A stretch of DNA of 64,000 nucleotides from Winogradskyella sp. (GTDB lineage: Bacteria > Bacteroidota > Bacteroidia > Flavobacteriales > Flavobacteriaceae), in the NCBI RefSeq assembly GCF_028282165.1, contig NZ_JANQIM010000011.1, positions 108,855 through 172,854 of the forward strand, written 5' to 3'. A program made the position numbers and the translations under genes. How positions within the stretch are numbered: position 1 is the first letter of the stretch; every line of letters begins with the position of its first letter. Positions 44,201 through 52,328 of this stretch are shown piece by piece. The notes beneath the pieces were generated by a model, which was given only the letters and a program-made list of their open reading frames with translations, made no database searches and had not been told where the DNA came from.

Positions 44201-44440
44201 CTTAGGCTAACAGAAGGTATTCCCTTAAAACAAGCTGTTATCGAGGCTGGAGCTGTGCGAACAACCCCAATATTGTTAACAGCAGGAACGGTCGTAATAG
44301 GTGCTTTTGTCATTTTGTTTGATCCGATATTTCAAGGCTTAGCCATTTCGCTTATGGGAGGGACTATTACAGCTACAGTGTTAACGCTGTTAGTTGTACC
44401 ATTGGTGTATTATCTAATTGAAAGAAAAAATTACAAATAA
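41237..44440 (+). CDS. RND efflux transporter permease
   Basis: 1067 residues, the normal length of an AcrB-type pump: 12 membrane helices with two large periplasmic loops after TM1 and TM7. The start reads FIGSKLTILLMIVFMVIGVYS...PREEEPQIDVPMADI, and TM4 carries GIVVDDSIIIAENM with the conserved Asp pair. The 'EEEPQIDVPM' start is that of the HAE1-like branch of unknown substrate rather than the metal CusA branch. Its stop is directly abutted by the PII-like gene. Confidence 0.93.
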   Translation: MKDGLAGKIAKSFIGSKLTILLMIVFMVIGVYSSFLIPREEEPQIDVPMADIFVGYQGASPTEVESRVIKPLEKLISNIKGVEYVYSTSMKEQGMVIVQFYVGEDIERSFVKLYNEINKHMDIMPQGVTFPLVKTRAIDDVPMLGLTLWSENYDDYELKLIAQELTDEIEKVNDVAITKKIGGRSREMRVVLDKDKLATSGLDFLTVAEMIKVNNKQLSSGSFDKSDTEYAVSTGKFLETAEDVENLVVGVQQNQPIYLKQIASVVDGPELPKNYVSLGFGGASEKKSDFKSEYPAVTISVAKRKGADAMKISDVIIDKVEQLRSTLIPDDVHVEITRNYGKTASQKVSELLMHLIGAIIAVTLVVMLAMGWRGGLVVFLSVPVTFALTLLSYYMLDYTLNRITLFALVFVTGIVVDDSIIIAENMHRHFKMKRLPFKQAALYAINEVGNPTILATFTVIASVLPMAFVSGLMGPYMSPMPIGASIAMLLSLFVALTITPYLGYLFLREKDKKENKPHEVDEVKQMESSFVYKIYNKLERPLIENRTKRWVFLGITVLLLIGSLAMFFTKSVAVKMLPFDNKNEFQVVIDMPEGTTLERTLAVTKEIAQYLATRSEVVNYQSYVGVSAPITFNGLVRHYDLRGGSNMADIQVNLTDKHDRSSQSHDIAKLMRSDIQKIAEEFNANVKLVEVPPGPPVLSTIVAEVYGPDYDRQIEVANTVQDILKNTKDVVDIDWMVEADQIEYDFVVDNEKAMLYGVAPQQIAFTMNMALSNRATSTMYNEYSSEQVGLVLALDEKEKSTISDISQLKIKSKQGDMISVGDLVNIYKRTRAKNIYRKNQKRVVYVMADMAGKLESPVYAILGMEEKLKVIELPKGYSLEEKYLGQPEFEDNFTVKWDGEWQITLEVFRDLGIAFLGVIIIIYILIVGWFQNFRAPIVMMVAIPLSMVGIVIGHWLLGAFFTATSFIGMIALAGIMVRNSVLLIDFVNLRLTEGIPLKQAVIEAGAVRTTPILLTAGTVVIGAFVILFDPIFQGLAISLMGGTITATVLTLLVVPLVYYLIERKNYK

Positions 44441-44746
44441 ATGAAATTATTGATTGTCACTTCTGTTGAGCATTATCATAATGAGGTCTTAGAGCTTTTT
44501 AAAAAAGCTAAAATAGAGAGTTTTAGTGGCTCGGAGATTGACGGTTATAAAACTGCGAAATCATTATTAATAACGAATAGCTGGTTTTCAAGCAAATCTG
44601 GTGGAGCCGAATCAATCCTGCTATTTTCATTTACGCAGGATGATAAGGTGGATATTCTTTTTGAACTCATTAGAGAGTTTAATAAGCATCTTGAAACCAG
44701 TAACCCCATAAAGGCAGTAGTGGTGCCAATTGAAAAACACATTTAA
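44441..44746 (+). CDS. PII-like signalling-fold protein
   Basis: 101 residues starting at the base after the RND stop. A ferredoxin-like alpha/beta pattern (MKLLIVTSVEHYHNEVLELFKKAKIES...VDILFELIREFNKH...PIKAVVVPIEKHI) fits PII-like/DUF3240 proteins found behind RND pumps. The T-loop equivalent contains 'NSWFSSKSGGAES'. It may sense a small molecule and gate or regulate the pump. Not a classical GlnB: no uridylylation Tyr motif is visible. Confidence 0.75.
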   Translation: MKLLIVTSVEHYHNEVLELFKKAKIESFSGSEIDGYKTAKSLLITNSWFSSKSGGAESILLFSFTQDDKVDILFELIREFNKHLETSNPIKAVVVPIEKHI

Positions 44747-44760
44747 TCCAAAAACAAAAC

Positions 44761-44949
44761 ATGAAAAATAGAATCGTTCGCGGAATCGCTGGAAGTTTTA
44801 TCCTAATAAGTCTATTGTTGGCTATTTATGTCGATCTCAATTGGCTTTGGTTTACAGCTTTCGTAGGTGCTAATCTATTACAATCCTCACTTACTAAATG
44901 GTGTCTCATGGATGATATCTTAACTAAAATTTTCAAAATAAAAAATTAG
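44761..44949 (+). CDS. DUF2892 (YgaP-type) small membrane protein
   Basis: 62 residues with two membrane helices; the second half reads WFTAFVGANLLQSSLTKWCLMDDIL, the DUF2892 signature with the conserved Cys. In E. coli YgaP this domain is fused to a rhodanese. Here it is separate but under the same kind of promoter as the rhodanese gene. Last gene of the efflux operon. Confidence 0.87.
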   Translation: MKNRIVRGIAGSFILISLLLAIYVDLNWLWFTAFVGANLLQSSLTKWCLMDDILTKIFKIKN

Positions 44950-45094
44950 GTTTAGCTACAGAATCTAGAGCCGTATAATTCTCTATTTACATAAGATATG
45001 TTGATATCTTGCAGTTGTTGTAAAGACAAATGACAGCACAATTTTTGTATAACACATCTAAACTCACTTGTATGTGGTCTCATTAAATTCAATT

Positions 45095-45318
45095 AGTCAT
45101 AGCTGAAAAATCTCAAGGCGAAAACGTAAAATATAAATCAATGACACAAGATTGTAGCTTGGGGTAAAACAGTTGAGATTGTAGAAAAATTTATTACAAA
45201 GGGCAAGGAAGTAGCCATAGAAGGGAAACTAACCACTAGGTCGTGGGAGGATAAAGATGGCATAAAGTGCTATACTACTGAGGTTGTTTGCAACGAACTT
45301 TTGATGCTTGGGAAGTAA
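45095..45318 (+). pseudogene. ssb copy 3, truncated and frameshifted
   Basis: The sequence encodes, in two frames, AEKSQGENVKYKSM | (shift) | IVAWGKTVEIVEKFITKGKE, then AIEGKLTTRSWEDKDGIKCY and NELLMLGK. A one-base insertion near 45143, relative to copy 2, shifts the frame and creates a stop after LG. The N-terminal part is missing. Copies 2 and 3 share the run TCGTGGGAGGATAAAGATGG and are closer to each other than to copy 1. The rest of the gene-free 44950-45514 shows only a weak hairpin (45326-45342) and the repeat at 45400. Confidence 0.82.
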
Positions 45319-45399
45319 TATCCATAGATGCTTTAGGCATCTTTTCAGTAAGCTTTTTTATAGAATAAAGAATTTATTTGCTCATCAGAAAAGAGAAAC

Positions 45400-45457
45400 A
45401 TGCGCGACCTTGATTAAGTGGCGCTCTTGTTTATGTTTAAATTAAATCGTTTACTCA
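45400..45457. repeat. Degenerate copy of the terminator/3' end found at 50764
   Basis: The words GCGCGACCTTGATTAAG, then GCGC, and after a T/A-rich gap TCGTTTACTC-ACAA match 50765-50828 in the same order. There they form the terminator and the last codons of the cupredoxin-like gene. At 45.4 kb the hairpin arms no longer match fully (GGCGCTC instead of GGTCGCGC) and no reading frame follows. Confidence 0.65.
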
Positions 45458-45514
45458 ACAAGTCTTGAATTTAGAATCAAGGATTCGCAAAAGGTGTCCA
45501 AACGATAAAATTTA

Positions 45515-46627
45515 TTAAGCGTTTTTAAATTCAAGCGGTGTCAACCCAGTATATTTTTTAAATTCAGTGTAAAACGAGCTCTTACTGTTAAACCCCGAGT
45601 CGATAATTAAGTCCGATATTTTAACATCTTTTTTTGTGCTGAGGATATTCTTAGCATATTCTATTCTTAAGTAATTTACATAGGCAGAAAAATTATCTTC
45701 GCTTTTCTCATTAATGATCTGACTGATATAGTGAACAGGATATCCCAAATCCTGGGATATTTCCGATAGCCTTAAATTTGAGGACCTGTACATATCCCTA
45801 TCAATCAAATAACTGTTAACCTCTTTCCATATATCGTCTTTAACGTCTTGCGACAACGGAGAGTTTTTGTATTTAATAACATGCCTAAGCGGTTCATTAA
45901 AACCATCATGGATAATAAAAATATAACCGATATAATATAAACTGAACGCCATTAAACACTTAGTTAAATAGCAAGGCAAGTTATAAAAACCTAAGCCAGA
46001 CAATAAGATAACACTATAAACAATAAAGAAAATAGTGTATAATACAAACCCTCTAAAGATTTTAATTTGAAATGGAAAACCAAATTCATTCTGATGATCA
46101 GATGATTTTACCTTGCGTATACTGTCGAGTATAGATTTACACTTAAAAATGTAGAACGTCAAATGCGTTATAAATAGACCTCTAATAATAAATGAGGATA
46201 TTGGAATACTTCTAGTTACAGCTTTTGAAATGTCTAGACTTTTTTCTAACAGAAAAAATTTTTCCTCTCCAGGTAAAAAATAAAATTCTAACCTATAAAT
46301 AATGTACAATATAAATGGCAATAAATGAACAAGTGATTTAAGCTTGATCTTAAATTTTTGTTCAGAATACTTAAAGTAGAAGTATAGAATAGGGCCATAA
46401 AGAAGAGGGATAGGGCCCTCTAAACCCGCTAAGTGAGGTGTGCCTAAAATAAGCTTATTATAAGACAAACCATAGATCAATAATTGGAGGCTAATGCAAA
46501 AAACCAATAAGGAAATTAGGTAGAGTTGGTGTTTACCATTTTTCTTTGCTAGCCAGATAAGTAGTATTCCTAAGAAAATACCTTGACAAAATATAACCAA
46601 GTATAAGACTGAAAAGAAATCTGCCAC
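45515..46627 (-). CDS. Membrane-embedded AraC family regulator
   Basis: 370 residues. Seven or so hydrophobic segments occupy residues 1-250, beginning VLYLVIFCQGIFLGILLIWLA and including 'GLEGPIPLLYGPILYFYFKY'. A C-terminal AraC HTH (about 275-370) ends NIRS-like in YTGLTPLEFKNA. The architecture, membrane sensor plus AraC HTH, is widespread in flavobacteria. Ligand unknown. Confidence 0.9.
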   Translation of the reverse strand: MADFFSVLYLVIFCQGIFLGILLIWLAKKNGKHQLYLISLLVFCISLQLLIYGLSYNKLILGTPHLAGLEGPIPLLYGPILYFYFKYSEQKFKIKLKSLVHLLPFILYIIYRLEFYFLPGEEKFFLLEKSLDISKAVTRSIPISSFIIRGLFITHLTFYIFKCKSILDSIRKVKSSDHQNEFGFPFQIKIFRGFVLYTIFFIVYSVILLSGLGFYNLPCYLTKCLMAFSLYYIGYIFIIHDGFNEPLRHVIKYKNSPLSQDVKDDIWKEVNSYLIDRDMYRSSNLRLSEISQDLGYPVHYISQIINEKSEDNFSAYVNYLRIEYAKNILSTKKDVKISDLIIDSGFNSKSSFYTEFKKYTGLTPLEFKNA

Positions 46628-46823
46628 TATGTTTAATCTAAAATATAATTCAATTATTATTTACTAAGATTATATTTTTTTTGTTCACTAGCAAGCACTT
46701 ATCATTGATTTAACGGTTAATAGTGTATACTTTATTCAATCCTGAATAGTTGATTTTCCTTGACTTCTCTAAAAGAAACTTGATCTTTTAACAAGCCACA
46801 ACATGCTTTTATACTGCATTAGT

Positions 46824-47531
46824 TTAAGGATTTGAAACGACTTCTAATTTTTCTGAGCCTATGTATTCCTTAGACGCGTTCATATACCATGAGTGATTCG
46901 TTGGAATTAAAAGCCCTTTAATCCGTTCTGGTTCTGAATAAATAATATACTCACTATCAGACCCGAGAGCAGGATGAAAGAACCTCGCAATTCTAAAGGA
47001 ATAGTTTTTAGGATCAAAATAAAACTGCCAATATTCCTTAGACTGGGCCATATTATAATTGACTTTTATCATCCAAAGGTCTTCATCTAAATAGGTTACT
47101 AATTGAGGTAAACCAATGAAATTTACCTCCTCATCCTTTAGCTTCATGGGTAGTCCATACATATAGATCCAATAATTGGTCCGTCCTATAATATTTTCAC
47201 AATCAAGTAGAAAATTATCCAATTTCCCTTCCGGTAAAATATCTTTTCCATTGAGTTTTACCATACAAGTATCCTTATTTGCGTACCCTCCCGTCAATTT
47301 TTCTCCAGATTTGAGCGTTTCTGTCCAATGGAAAATCCCTTTAGCGTTATCTATAACCAATGCTACCTCTTGCCCAGCTAAATCAACTTTAAAATTGCCC
47401 TTAAAAAGGGGCCAACTTTGATTTGGGTCGTGATATTCAATTGATTTTGTAATCAACGCTTCATTAGTCATCGGCCGATTACATGAAACCAATGAGAACA
47501 ACAGCAAAGTAAAAACATAAATTTTAGTCAT
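46824..47531 (-). CDS. DUF6503-like lipoprotein
   Basis: 235 residues, signal peptide with lipobox LVSC. Body begins ITKSIEYHDPNQSWPLFKGNF and continues in beta strands, matching a Bacteroidota envelope protein family annotated as DUF6503. No catalytic motif seen. Encoded just upstream in direction of nothing obvious; the serine hydrolase gene precedes it by ~90 nt on the same strand. Confidence 0.7.
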   Translation of the reverse strand: MTKIYVFTLLLFSLVSCNRPMTNEALITKSIEYHDPNQSWPLFKGNFKVDLAGQEVALVIDNAKGIFHWTETLKSGEKLTGGYANKDTCMVKLNGKDILPEGKLDNFLLDCENIIGRTNYWIYMYGLPMKLKDEEVNFIGLPQLVTYLDEDLWMIKVNYNMAQSKEYWQFYFDPKNYSFRIARFFHPALGSDSEYIIYSEPERIKGLLIPTNHSWYMNASKEYIGSEKLEVVSNP

Positions 47532-47620
47532 CCGTTTATTTTTATATTGAACAATATCTTATTCTATGGTTAAACCTATGAGCGCCATTCATATGTGATT
47601 CTTCTTCGTTTTTAATCAGG

Positions 47621-49093
47621 TCAGTTATACTCTCCAATAGAAATTATAGACCATTGGCTATCATTTAAAACATACTTTAAAAACCAACTTTTATTCGGGT
47701 ATTTATTTTGAAATCTGATGGTTTTAACAAAGGCATTTTCTCCATTTTCTAGTCCCCTGACCGTAAAGTCCTGTTCAAAGACTTCAAATTCATTTCCAAT
47801 CTCCATTAAAAAATCGGTAAACGTATTTTTATTAGGCCATAGACCACTCTTAAAAGTATCGGAAATCAGCCCTTCAATTTTTGGCCTGTCTTTAGTACCA
47901 ATTGCACTTTGGAAATCTTGAAAACCAGAACTCAAATTCTGAAAGGTTTTCATGATTAATTCCGGGTCATTAGTGTTATCTGCAATTATTTCGGGGCAAT
48001 TATCGATAGTGTTTACCTTACAGAAAAGTTCTAAGGCTTCAGTAACTCCAAAATTACTTCCCTTGTTTGAAATGATGGAAATACTGGTATTGAACTTTGG
48101 ATAAATTGCCAATATTGAATGCGTTCCGTCCATGTGTCCGTCATGATAATATACCTTCGAACCATCTTTTAGTTTCTGGACGATCCACCCCAAACCGTAA
48201 GTCACCTCTTCGCCATTATTCAATTTGGCATTGGTAAACAATTGGTTCTTAATGTCTTCTTTTAAATAACTATTTTGTAGAAATGCATCGCCAAGCTTCA
48301 CTAAATCCTTTACTGTAGAGTACATACCTCCTCCGGGAATATTATAACTTAGATCTATTTCAGAAACAACGGATTGGTCACTCTCATAAAACACCGATAA
48401 GTCTTTCGAAGACTTAGGTTCTCTCATAAACGTGTGATTCATTTTTAATGGACGAAGCACATTTTCTTGAACAAAATCTTCAAAAGATTGTTTAGACTTT
48501 TTTTCTATAATCGCACCAATTAAATTAATTCCGAAACTTGAATACCGAAACTTTTCGCCCGGAGCAGATTCTAACGGATCATCAATAAAAATCTCCACAG
48601 CATCACTTACCTTATCATAGTGTGGATAATTCTCGATCTTTTCGTTGTAATAGTAATGTCTAATCCCGGAGGTATGAGAAAGTATTCTGGCTATACTGAT
48701 TTCGTTATCAGATATCCGGAAATACTGGTTGGCATCATCCGAGAAACTAATAGCATTGTTTTGCACCATTTTTGCAATTGCAGCTGTGGTAATTAATTTA
48801 GATACAGAAGCGATACGATACAACGTATGCGATGAAGCTTCCTTTTTTTGGCTCATATCTGAGTATCCCGAACCATATTCCCAAACTAACGAACCATCTA
48901 CTGTAATGGCAGCAGATATTCCTGGTATATTCTTATCTGCTCTTAGAGAATCTAGATATGAAATGCCAAGGCCTTTATCTATGGTTGTCTTGTGCTTTTG
49001 CCCTTTACAAGCAGAGATTACTCCAAATATTACAACGAGTACCAATATGTTTCTGCAAATTGTTTTGCTTAAACCCATGATCTGCCTTTTCAT
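47621..49093 (-). CDS. Secreted serine hydrolase (class C beta-lactamase/DD-peptidase fold)
   Basis: 490 residues. Signal peptide with a Cys in VISACKG, so probably a lipoprotein. The class C fold has the nucleophile motif SVSK (Ser at about residue 98), a Y-S-S variant of the YxN motif (FRYSSFGINLIG) and HDGHMDG in place of KTG. The final ~120 residues (IGTKDRPKIEGLISDTFKSG...) form an NTF2-like appendage. The altered second motif suggests an esterase or peptidase rather than a beta-lactamase. Overlaps the upstream NTF2-like gene by 4 nt. Confidence 0.87.
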   Translation of the reverse strand: MKRQIMGLSKTICRNILVLVVIFGVISACKGQKHKTTIDKGLGISYLDSLRADKNIPGISAAITVDGSLVWEYGSGYSDMSQKKEASSHTLYRIASVSKLITTAAIAKMVQNNAISFSDDANQYFRISDNEISIARILSHTSGIRHYYYNEKIENYPHYDKVSDAVEIFIDDPLESAPGEKFRYSSFGINLIGAIIEKKSKQSFEDFVQENVLRPLKMNHTFMREPKSSKDLSVFYESDQSVVSEIDLSYNIPGGGMYSTVKDLVKLGDAFLQNSYLKEDIKNQLFTNAKLNNGEEVTYGLGWIVQKLKDGSKVYYHDGHMDGTHSILAIYPKFNTSISIISNKGSNFGVTEALELFCKVNTIDNCPEIIADNTNDPELIMKTFQNLSSGFQDFQSAIGTKDRPKIEGLISDTFKSGLWPNKNTFTDFLMEIGNEFEVFEQDFTVRGLENGENAFVKTIRFQNKYPNKSWFLKYVLNDSQWSIISIGEYN

Positions 49094-49533
49094 TTTTTTG
49101 ATCTTTCAAAGAGTATGTTCATAATTTTCCATTCGCCTTCCCATTTTGCTAAATGCAGAAATTCCATAGCATCATAAGCCAGCACTCTGGCCGATGCCAT
49201 GTTCTGATATATTTCCAGTATTTTAATGTTCTTGCGTTGTTCTTCCTTAGGGACATCAGTTCCACCACCTTGCCTTGTAAGTGTTACTAACTTTTCTGCG
49301 GTAAAACGCCCTAAACGGATGCCTTTATCACTTCTAATAACGATTTTTGAAACAACATCAGGATGCAGGCTGTTCTCCATTCTTTTGGCATCGCCTTCGT
49401 ACCAACCTTCAATGAAGTCTTTTACTGTGTTTTTGATTGCTATACTGTCCTTTTTTGATTGTGCCACCACAAAACTGCATGTTAGTGAAACAAAGATGAT
49501 TAAGATTATTTTTTTTGAATAGTTCATTCTCAT
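49090..49533 (-). CDS. NTF2-like secreted protein (lumazine-binding-like / SnoaL-like)
   Basis: 147 residues, signal peptide (to FVVAQ), then IKNTVKDFIEGWYEGDAKRMENSLHPDVVSK, typical of the NTF2-like 'putative lumazine-binding' group. Overlaps the serine hydrolase start by 4 nt, so the two are translationally coupled; the hydrolase itself carries an NTF2-like tail. Confidence 0.85.
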   Translation of the reverse strand: MRMNYSKKIILIIFVSLTCSFVVAQSKKDSIAIKNTVKDFIEGWYEGDAKRMENSLHPDVVSKIVIRSDKGIRLGRFTAEKLVTLTRQGGGTDVPKEEQRKNIKILEIYQNMASARVLAYDAMEFLHLAKWEGEWKIMNILFERSKK

Positions 49534-49553
49534 GGTCTTGTATTTTAAAGAAT

Positions 49554-49802
49554 TTAATTAATTAAACCATCACGAAAATAATTCTTTAGCACACGTTTAT
49601 TTTGAATTCCAAAGTTTGAATTTATAAAACAGAACACAATAAGAATACTCATAAATTGCCAATTTATAACTAAGGGGAATCGTATTTGAATATAGAATGA
49701 AAATAAACGGTGTTCATCCCCAACGGCGTTCTTTACACTCATCAAAATGACTAGCCAAATAACGTTTGTGATAGTTATCCAACAAAAAGTACCACGTAAT
49801 AT
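49554..49802 (-). pseudogene. Open membrane-protein-like frame lacking a start (possible remnant)
   Basis: The minus-strand frame runs open for ~82 codons: RGTFCWITITNVIWLVILMSV, KNAVGDEHRLFSFYIQI, RFPLVINWQFMSILIVFCF and a basic C-terminus NKRVLKNYFRDGLIN. Two clear membrane segments with a charged loop look like the end of a real multi-pass protein. A stop lies upstream and the only starts are an internal TTG/ATG. Probably a truncated gene. The rest of 49534-49943 shows nothing recognisable. Confidence 0.35.
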
Positions 49803-49943
49803 TTACTATGGGTCCGAGTTCAGTTTTATAACATTGGAAAGAATTTCTAATTCCAATATGTACATTTAAAATGTCTTAATATCTATAACAAAAATCAGAG
49901 AAACAGCAATTATTGACTCATTTACCATTATAAAATTTTTAGC

Positions 49944-50726
49944 ATGAAACTCAAACTAGTTATTGTAGGAATATTGATATCCTTAACAGGATATTCTACA
50001 CTAAGTGTTTTAACTGTGAATCAGAAATTAGATCTATCAGATGAATTTTCCGATTCAAAATCCCTGAAAAATTGGAAGCGTTTTTATGAAGAAGAGAAAT
50101 GGCCAGATATGATGAAAAGTATTGAGATTGAAGACGGAATGCTTGTTATGGAACCCAATACAAGTGGATGGTATGCAGATTATCATGCTCCTTTTATTTT
50201 TAAGGAATTGACAGGGAATTTTACAGTAACTACAAGATTAAAAATAAGTGGTCTTAATTCGGAGGTTCCAAAAGCAACCTGGTCGCTCTCAGGAATAATG
50301 ATAAGAGCACCAAGAGATATTACGCCTAAATCCTGGACCCCTAATGGTGAAAACTGGATGTTCTTGACTACTGGATTTGCGAGAGATCTGGTCCAACCAG
50401 TTTTTGAAACCAAAACGACAGTTAATAGTAAATCTAAATTGAAACTTCATCCTAATAAACTTGACTGGGTGAGCTTAAAAGCCGATAGAAAAGGCGGAGT
50501 ATTTACGTTATCTTACAGGTACAATGAGAAGGACCAGTGGACCGTTATTGAGACTTTTGTGAGAAATGATTTGCCTAAGACGCTTCAGGTAGGGTTATGC
50601 TCTTACACCGACTTTTACTCTGCGGGAAAAGAATTGATGGATGATTATTACAAATATAATACTACAGTGGTTAATTATGGAAGCCCAGACCTAAGAGTCA
50701 AAGTAGATTTCTTTCGAGTTGAATAA
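49944..50726 (+). CDS. Secreted DUF1349-like (concanavalin-like fold) protein
   Basis: 260 residues with an N-terminal hydrophobic segment (LVIVGILISLTGYSTLSVL). The body begins LSDEFSDSKSLKNWKRF and shows W-rich beta strands (EDGMLVMEPNTSGWYADYH, GIMIRAPRDI...NWMFLTTGFA), as in DUF1349/LamG-like sugar-binding folds. Probably an exported carbohydrate-binding or enzyme-like protein. A strong terminator follows. Confidence 0.72.
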   Translation: MKLKLVIVGILISLTGYSTLSVLTVNQKLDLSDEFSDSKSLKNWKRFYEEEKWPDMMKSIEIEDGMLVMEPNTSGWYADYHAPFIFKELTGNFTVTTRLKISGLNSEVPKATWSLSGIMIRAPRDITPKSWTPNGENWMFLTTGFARDLVQPVFETKTTVNSKSKLKLHPNKLDWVSLKADRKGGVFTLSYRYNEKDQWTVIETFVRNDLPKTLQVGLCSYTDFYSAGKELMDDYYKYNTTVVNYGSPDLRVKVDFFRVE

Positions 50727-50760
50727 TATAATGCTCGTAAATTACTTGGCTTCCTTTAGC

Positions 50761-50796
50761 AATAAGCGCGACCTTGATTAAGGGTCGCGCTTATTT
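50761..50796. terminator. Bidirectional terminator
   Basis: Stem AATAAGCGCGACC / GGTCGCGCTTATT (13 bp) with loop TTGATTAAG and T-rich flanks, between convergent genes. A decayed copy lies at 45400. Confidence 0.9.
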
Positions 50797-50817
50797 GTTT
50801 TTAAAATTGAATCTCGT

Positions 50818-51213
50818 TTACTCGACAATTAGTGTGTATTGTGGTGTTGGATTTAAGGGACAGAAGTAGACATATTCTCCTTTTTCTAAAGTTGTAATAT
50901 TAGACGTTTCTTTAGAATTATTGTCTACGGCTTTTGTTACGTAAGCTGTTTTAATATGAGCCTCAGGGTTAGATTTAGGAGCTAATACAAAACCGACTTG
51001 ATGGCCTACATTGTTGTTAGAAATTTCGAAAATGTAAGATCCCTCAGCAAGTGTAATGGTCTTTTGTGTAAACTCTCCTTTTGTTTGTTCTAGAGATACC
51101 ACAGTTGCTTTTGTGTCTTCTTTCATCATAGCTTCTTTTTTCATGCTCTCTTGTGCATTACTTGTCAAGGTAAAACTTAAAGTTATGATTAGTATTGAAA
51201 TGATTCTTTTCAT
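50818..51213 (-). CDS. Cupredoxin-like secreted protein without a complete copper site
   Basis: 131 residues, signal peptide (to SNAQE), a short Met/Lys/Asp-rich spacer, then a beta-sandwich (TITLAEGSYIFEISNNNVGHQVGFVLAP...GEYVYFCPLNPTPQYTLIVE). The His in NVGHQVGF and Cys in YFCPLNP sit where cupredoxin ligands are expected. The C-terminal loop lacks the second His and the Met of C-x4-H-x4-M, so type 1 copper binding is doubtful. Confidence 0.75.
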   Translation of the reverse strand: MKRIISILIITLSFTLTSNAQESMKKEAMMKEDTKATVVSLEQTKGEFTQKTITLAEGSYIFEISNNNVGHQVGFVLAPKSNPEAHIKTAYVTKAVDNNSKETSNITTLEKGEYVYFCPLNPTPQYTLIVE

Positions 51214-51356
51214 GATTAAATATTTAAAAATTGTTTTATAAATTCATTTTGTTTACATTAGATTAACTAATTAATAGGTTTAAGTCATGTAGTTTTCTAA
51301 GCGAGATCGTTTGTTTGGGATTAATATGAATCTTCTCCATTTAGATAACTATACTT

Positions 51357-51382
51357 GAGCACGGTACCCTAAGACCGTGCTC
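51357..51382. terminator. Strong hairpin after the AhpD-like gene
   Basis: Perfect 9-bp stem GAGCACGGT / ACCGTGCTC with an 8-nt loop, 9 nt beyond the stop of the minus-strand AhpD-like gene. No clear T-run follows on that strand, so termination efficiency is uncertain. Confidence 0.55.
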
Positions 51383-51390
51383 TTCATGAT

Positions 51391-51939
51391 TTAAAAGGAC
51401 TGAACTTCTAATGGTTGTGCCACAGGAAAGTCAACAGGTACTTGTGTGGTACTGTGAATGTAATTAGAGATGGTTTTGTCACCTACCAAGGAAATGGCAT
51501 CGATTAAATTAGCTTTTGTATAACCCGCGTTAAAGAAATTCTCTAAAACGACTTCATCAGTACGACCTCTATTTTCTGTAACATTTTTAGCTAATCGTGC
51601 TAAGGCATCAAGCTTTGTATTTACGGAAGAGTATCCAGCTCTTAATTCTAGGATTTGTTCATCTGTAAACCCGTTCATTTTCCCAATGGCAGTATGGGCA
51701 GAAAGACAGTAAATACATTCGTTTACCTGACTAACAGCAAGGTTAACTACCTCTTTTTCTTTTGCTGACAATGACGTTTTTGCATTGGCGAAATTTAAAT
51801 AGTTTTCTAAGGCTGTATCACTATGTGCATAAGTTGCGTATAAGTTAGGGACAAACCCAAGTGCGTTATTTAGGTTATCAAAAATAGCTTGATTGTTAGC
51901 ACTTACTTCTTCTCTTGTTGGTACATTAAATGTGTTCAT
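51391..51939 (-). CDS. Carboxymuconolactone decarboxylase family (AhpD-like) protein
   Basis: 182 residues of helices with the CMD/AhpD signature VNECIYCLSAHTAIGKMNG: C-I-Y-C-x3-H, a redox-active CxxC plus His. Such proteins act as alkylhydroperoxidase-like thiol peroxidases. It lies downstream of an AraC regulator on the same strand, with ~390 bp between them. Confidence 0.9.
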   Translation of the reverse strand: MNTFNVPTREEVSANNQAIFDNLNNALGFVPNLYATYAHSDTALENYLNFANAKTSLSAKEKEVVNLAVSQVNECIYCLSAHTAIGKMNGFTDEQILELRAGYSSVNTKLDALARLAKNVTENRGRTDEVVLENFFNAGYTKANLIDAISLVGDKTISNYIHSTTQVPVDFPVAQPLEVQSF

Positions 51940-52328
51940 AATTTTCAGTTTTTAGTTGTTTTTAACGATTATTTGTTTGATTTTGAATTTTCAAATTCTC
52001 CCGATAGCGATCGGAATTGATTTTTTTTGTTTGGTACAAAGTTGCAACCAAGTGAGGTCTTATAAAATGATTATTATTCCCAAATATTTGTCATTTTTTC
52101 CCTAGTTGCTAATGTGCGGTTTTTCAGCATCGCAATAGTAATCGTGAATGTATTTTCGTTCGCAATGTGTCTTTGGAATAATAGTACCTATAATGCGTTT
52201 GGGACTTTTTCTAAATATTTCAATAAGATTGAATATAGATTTGTTCTTAGGTTTCATCTTTTCATTGTTTAATATTACAGTGCAAAGATGGAAGAGAATC
52301 GTTTGTGATAAAATGAAGAATTTGCCCT
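51940..52328. other. Gene-free region between AraC and AhpD-like genes
   Basis: 389 bases without a convincing gene. It contains a short plus-strand hairpin CCGAT-AGCG-ATCGG (52011-52024) followed within a few bases by a long T-run. On the minus strand there are two -7-like words (CATCTTTG at about 52282-52289 and CAACTTTG near 52040) that could drive the AhpD-like gene. The 75-aa plus-strand frame at 52148 looks random. Confidence 0.5.
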
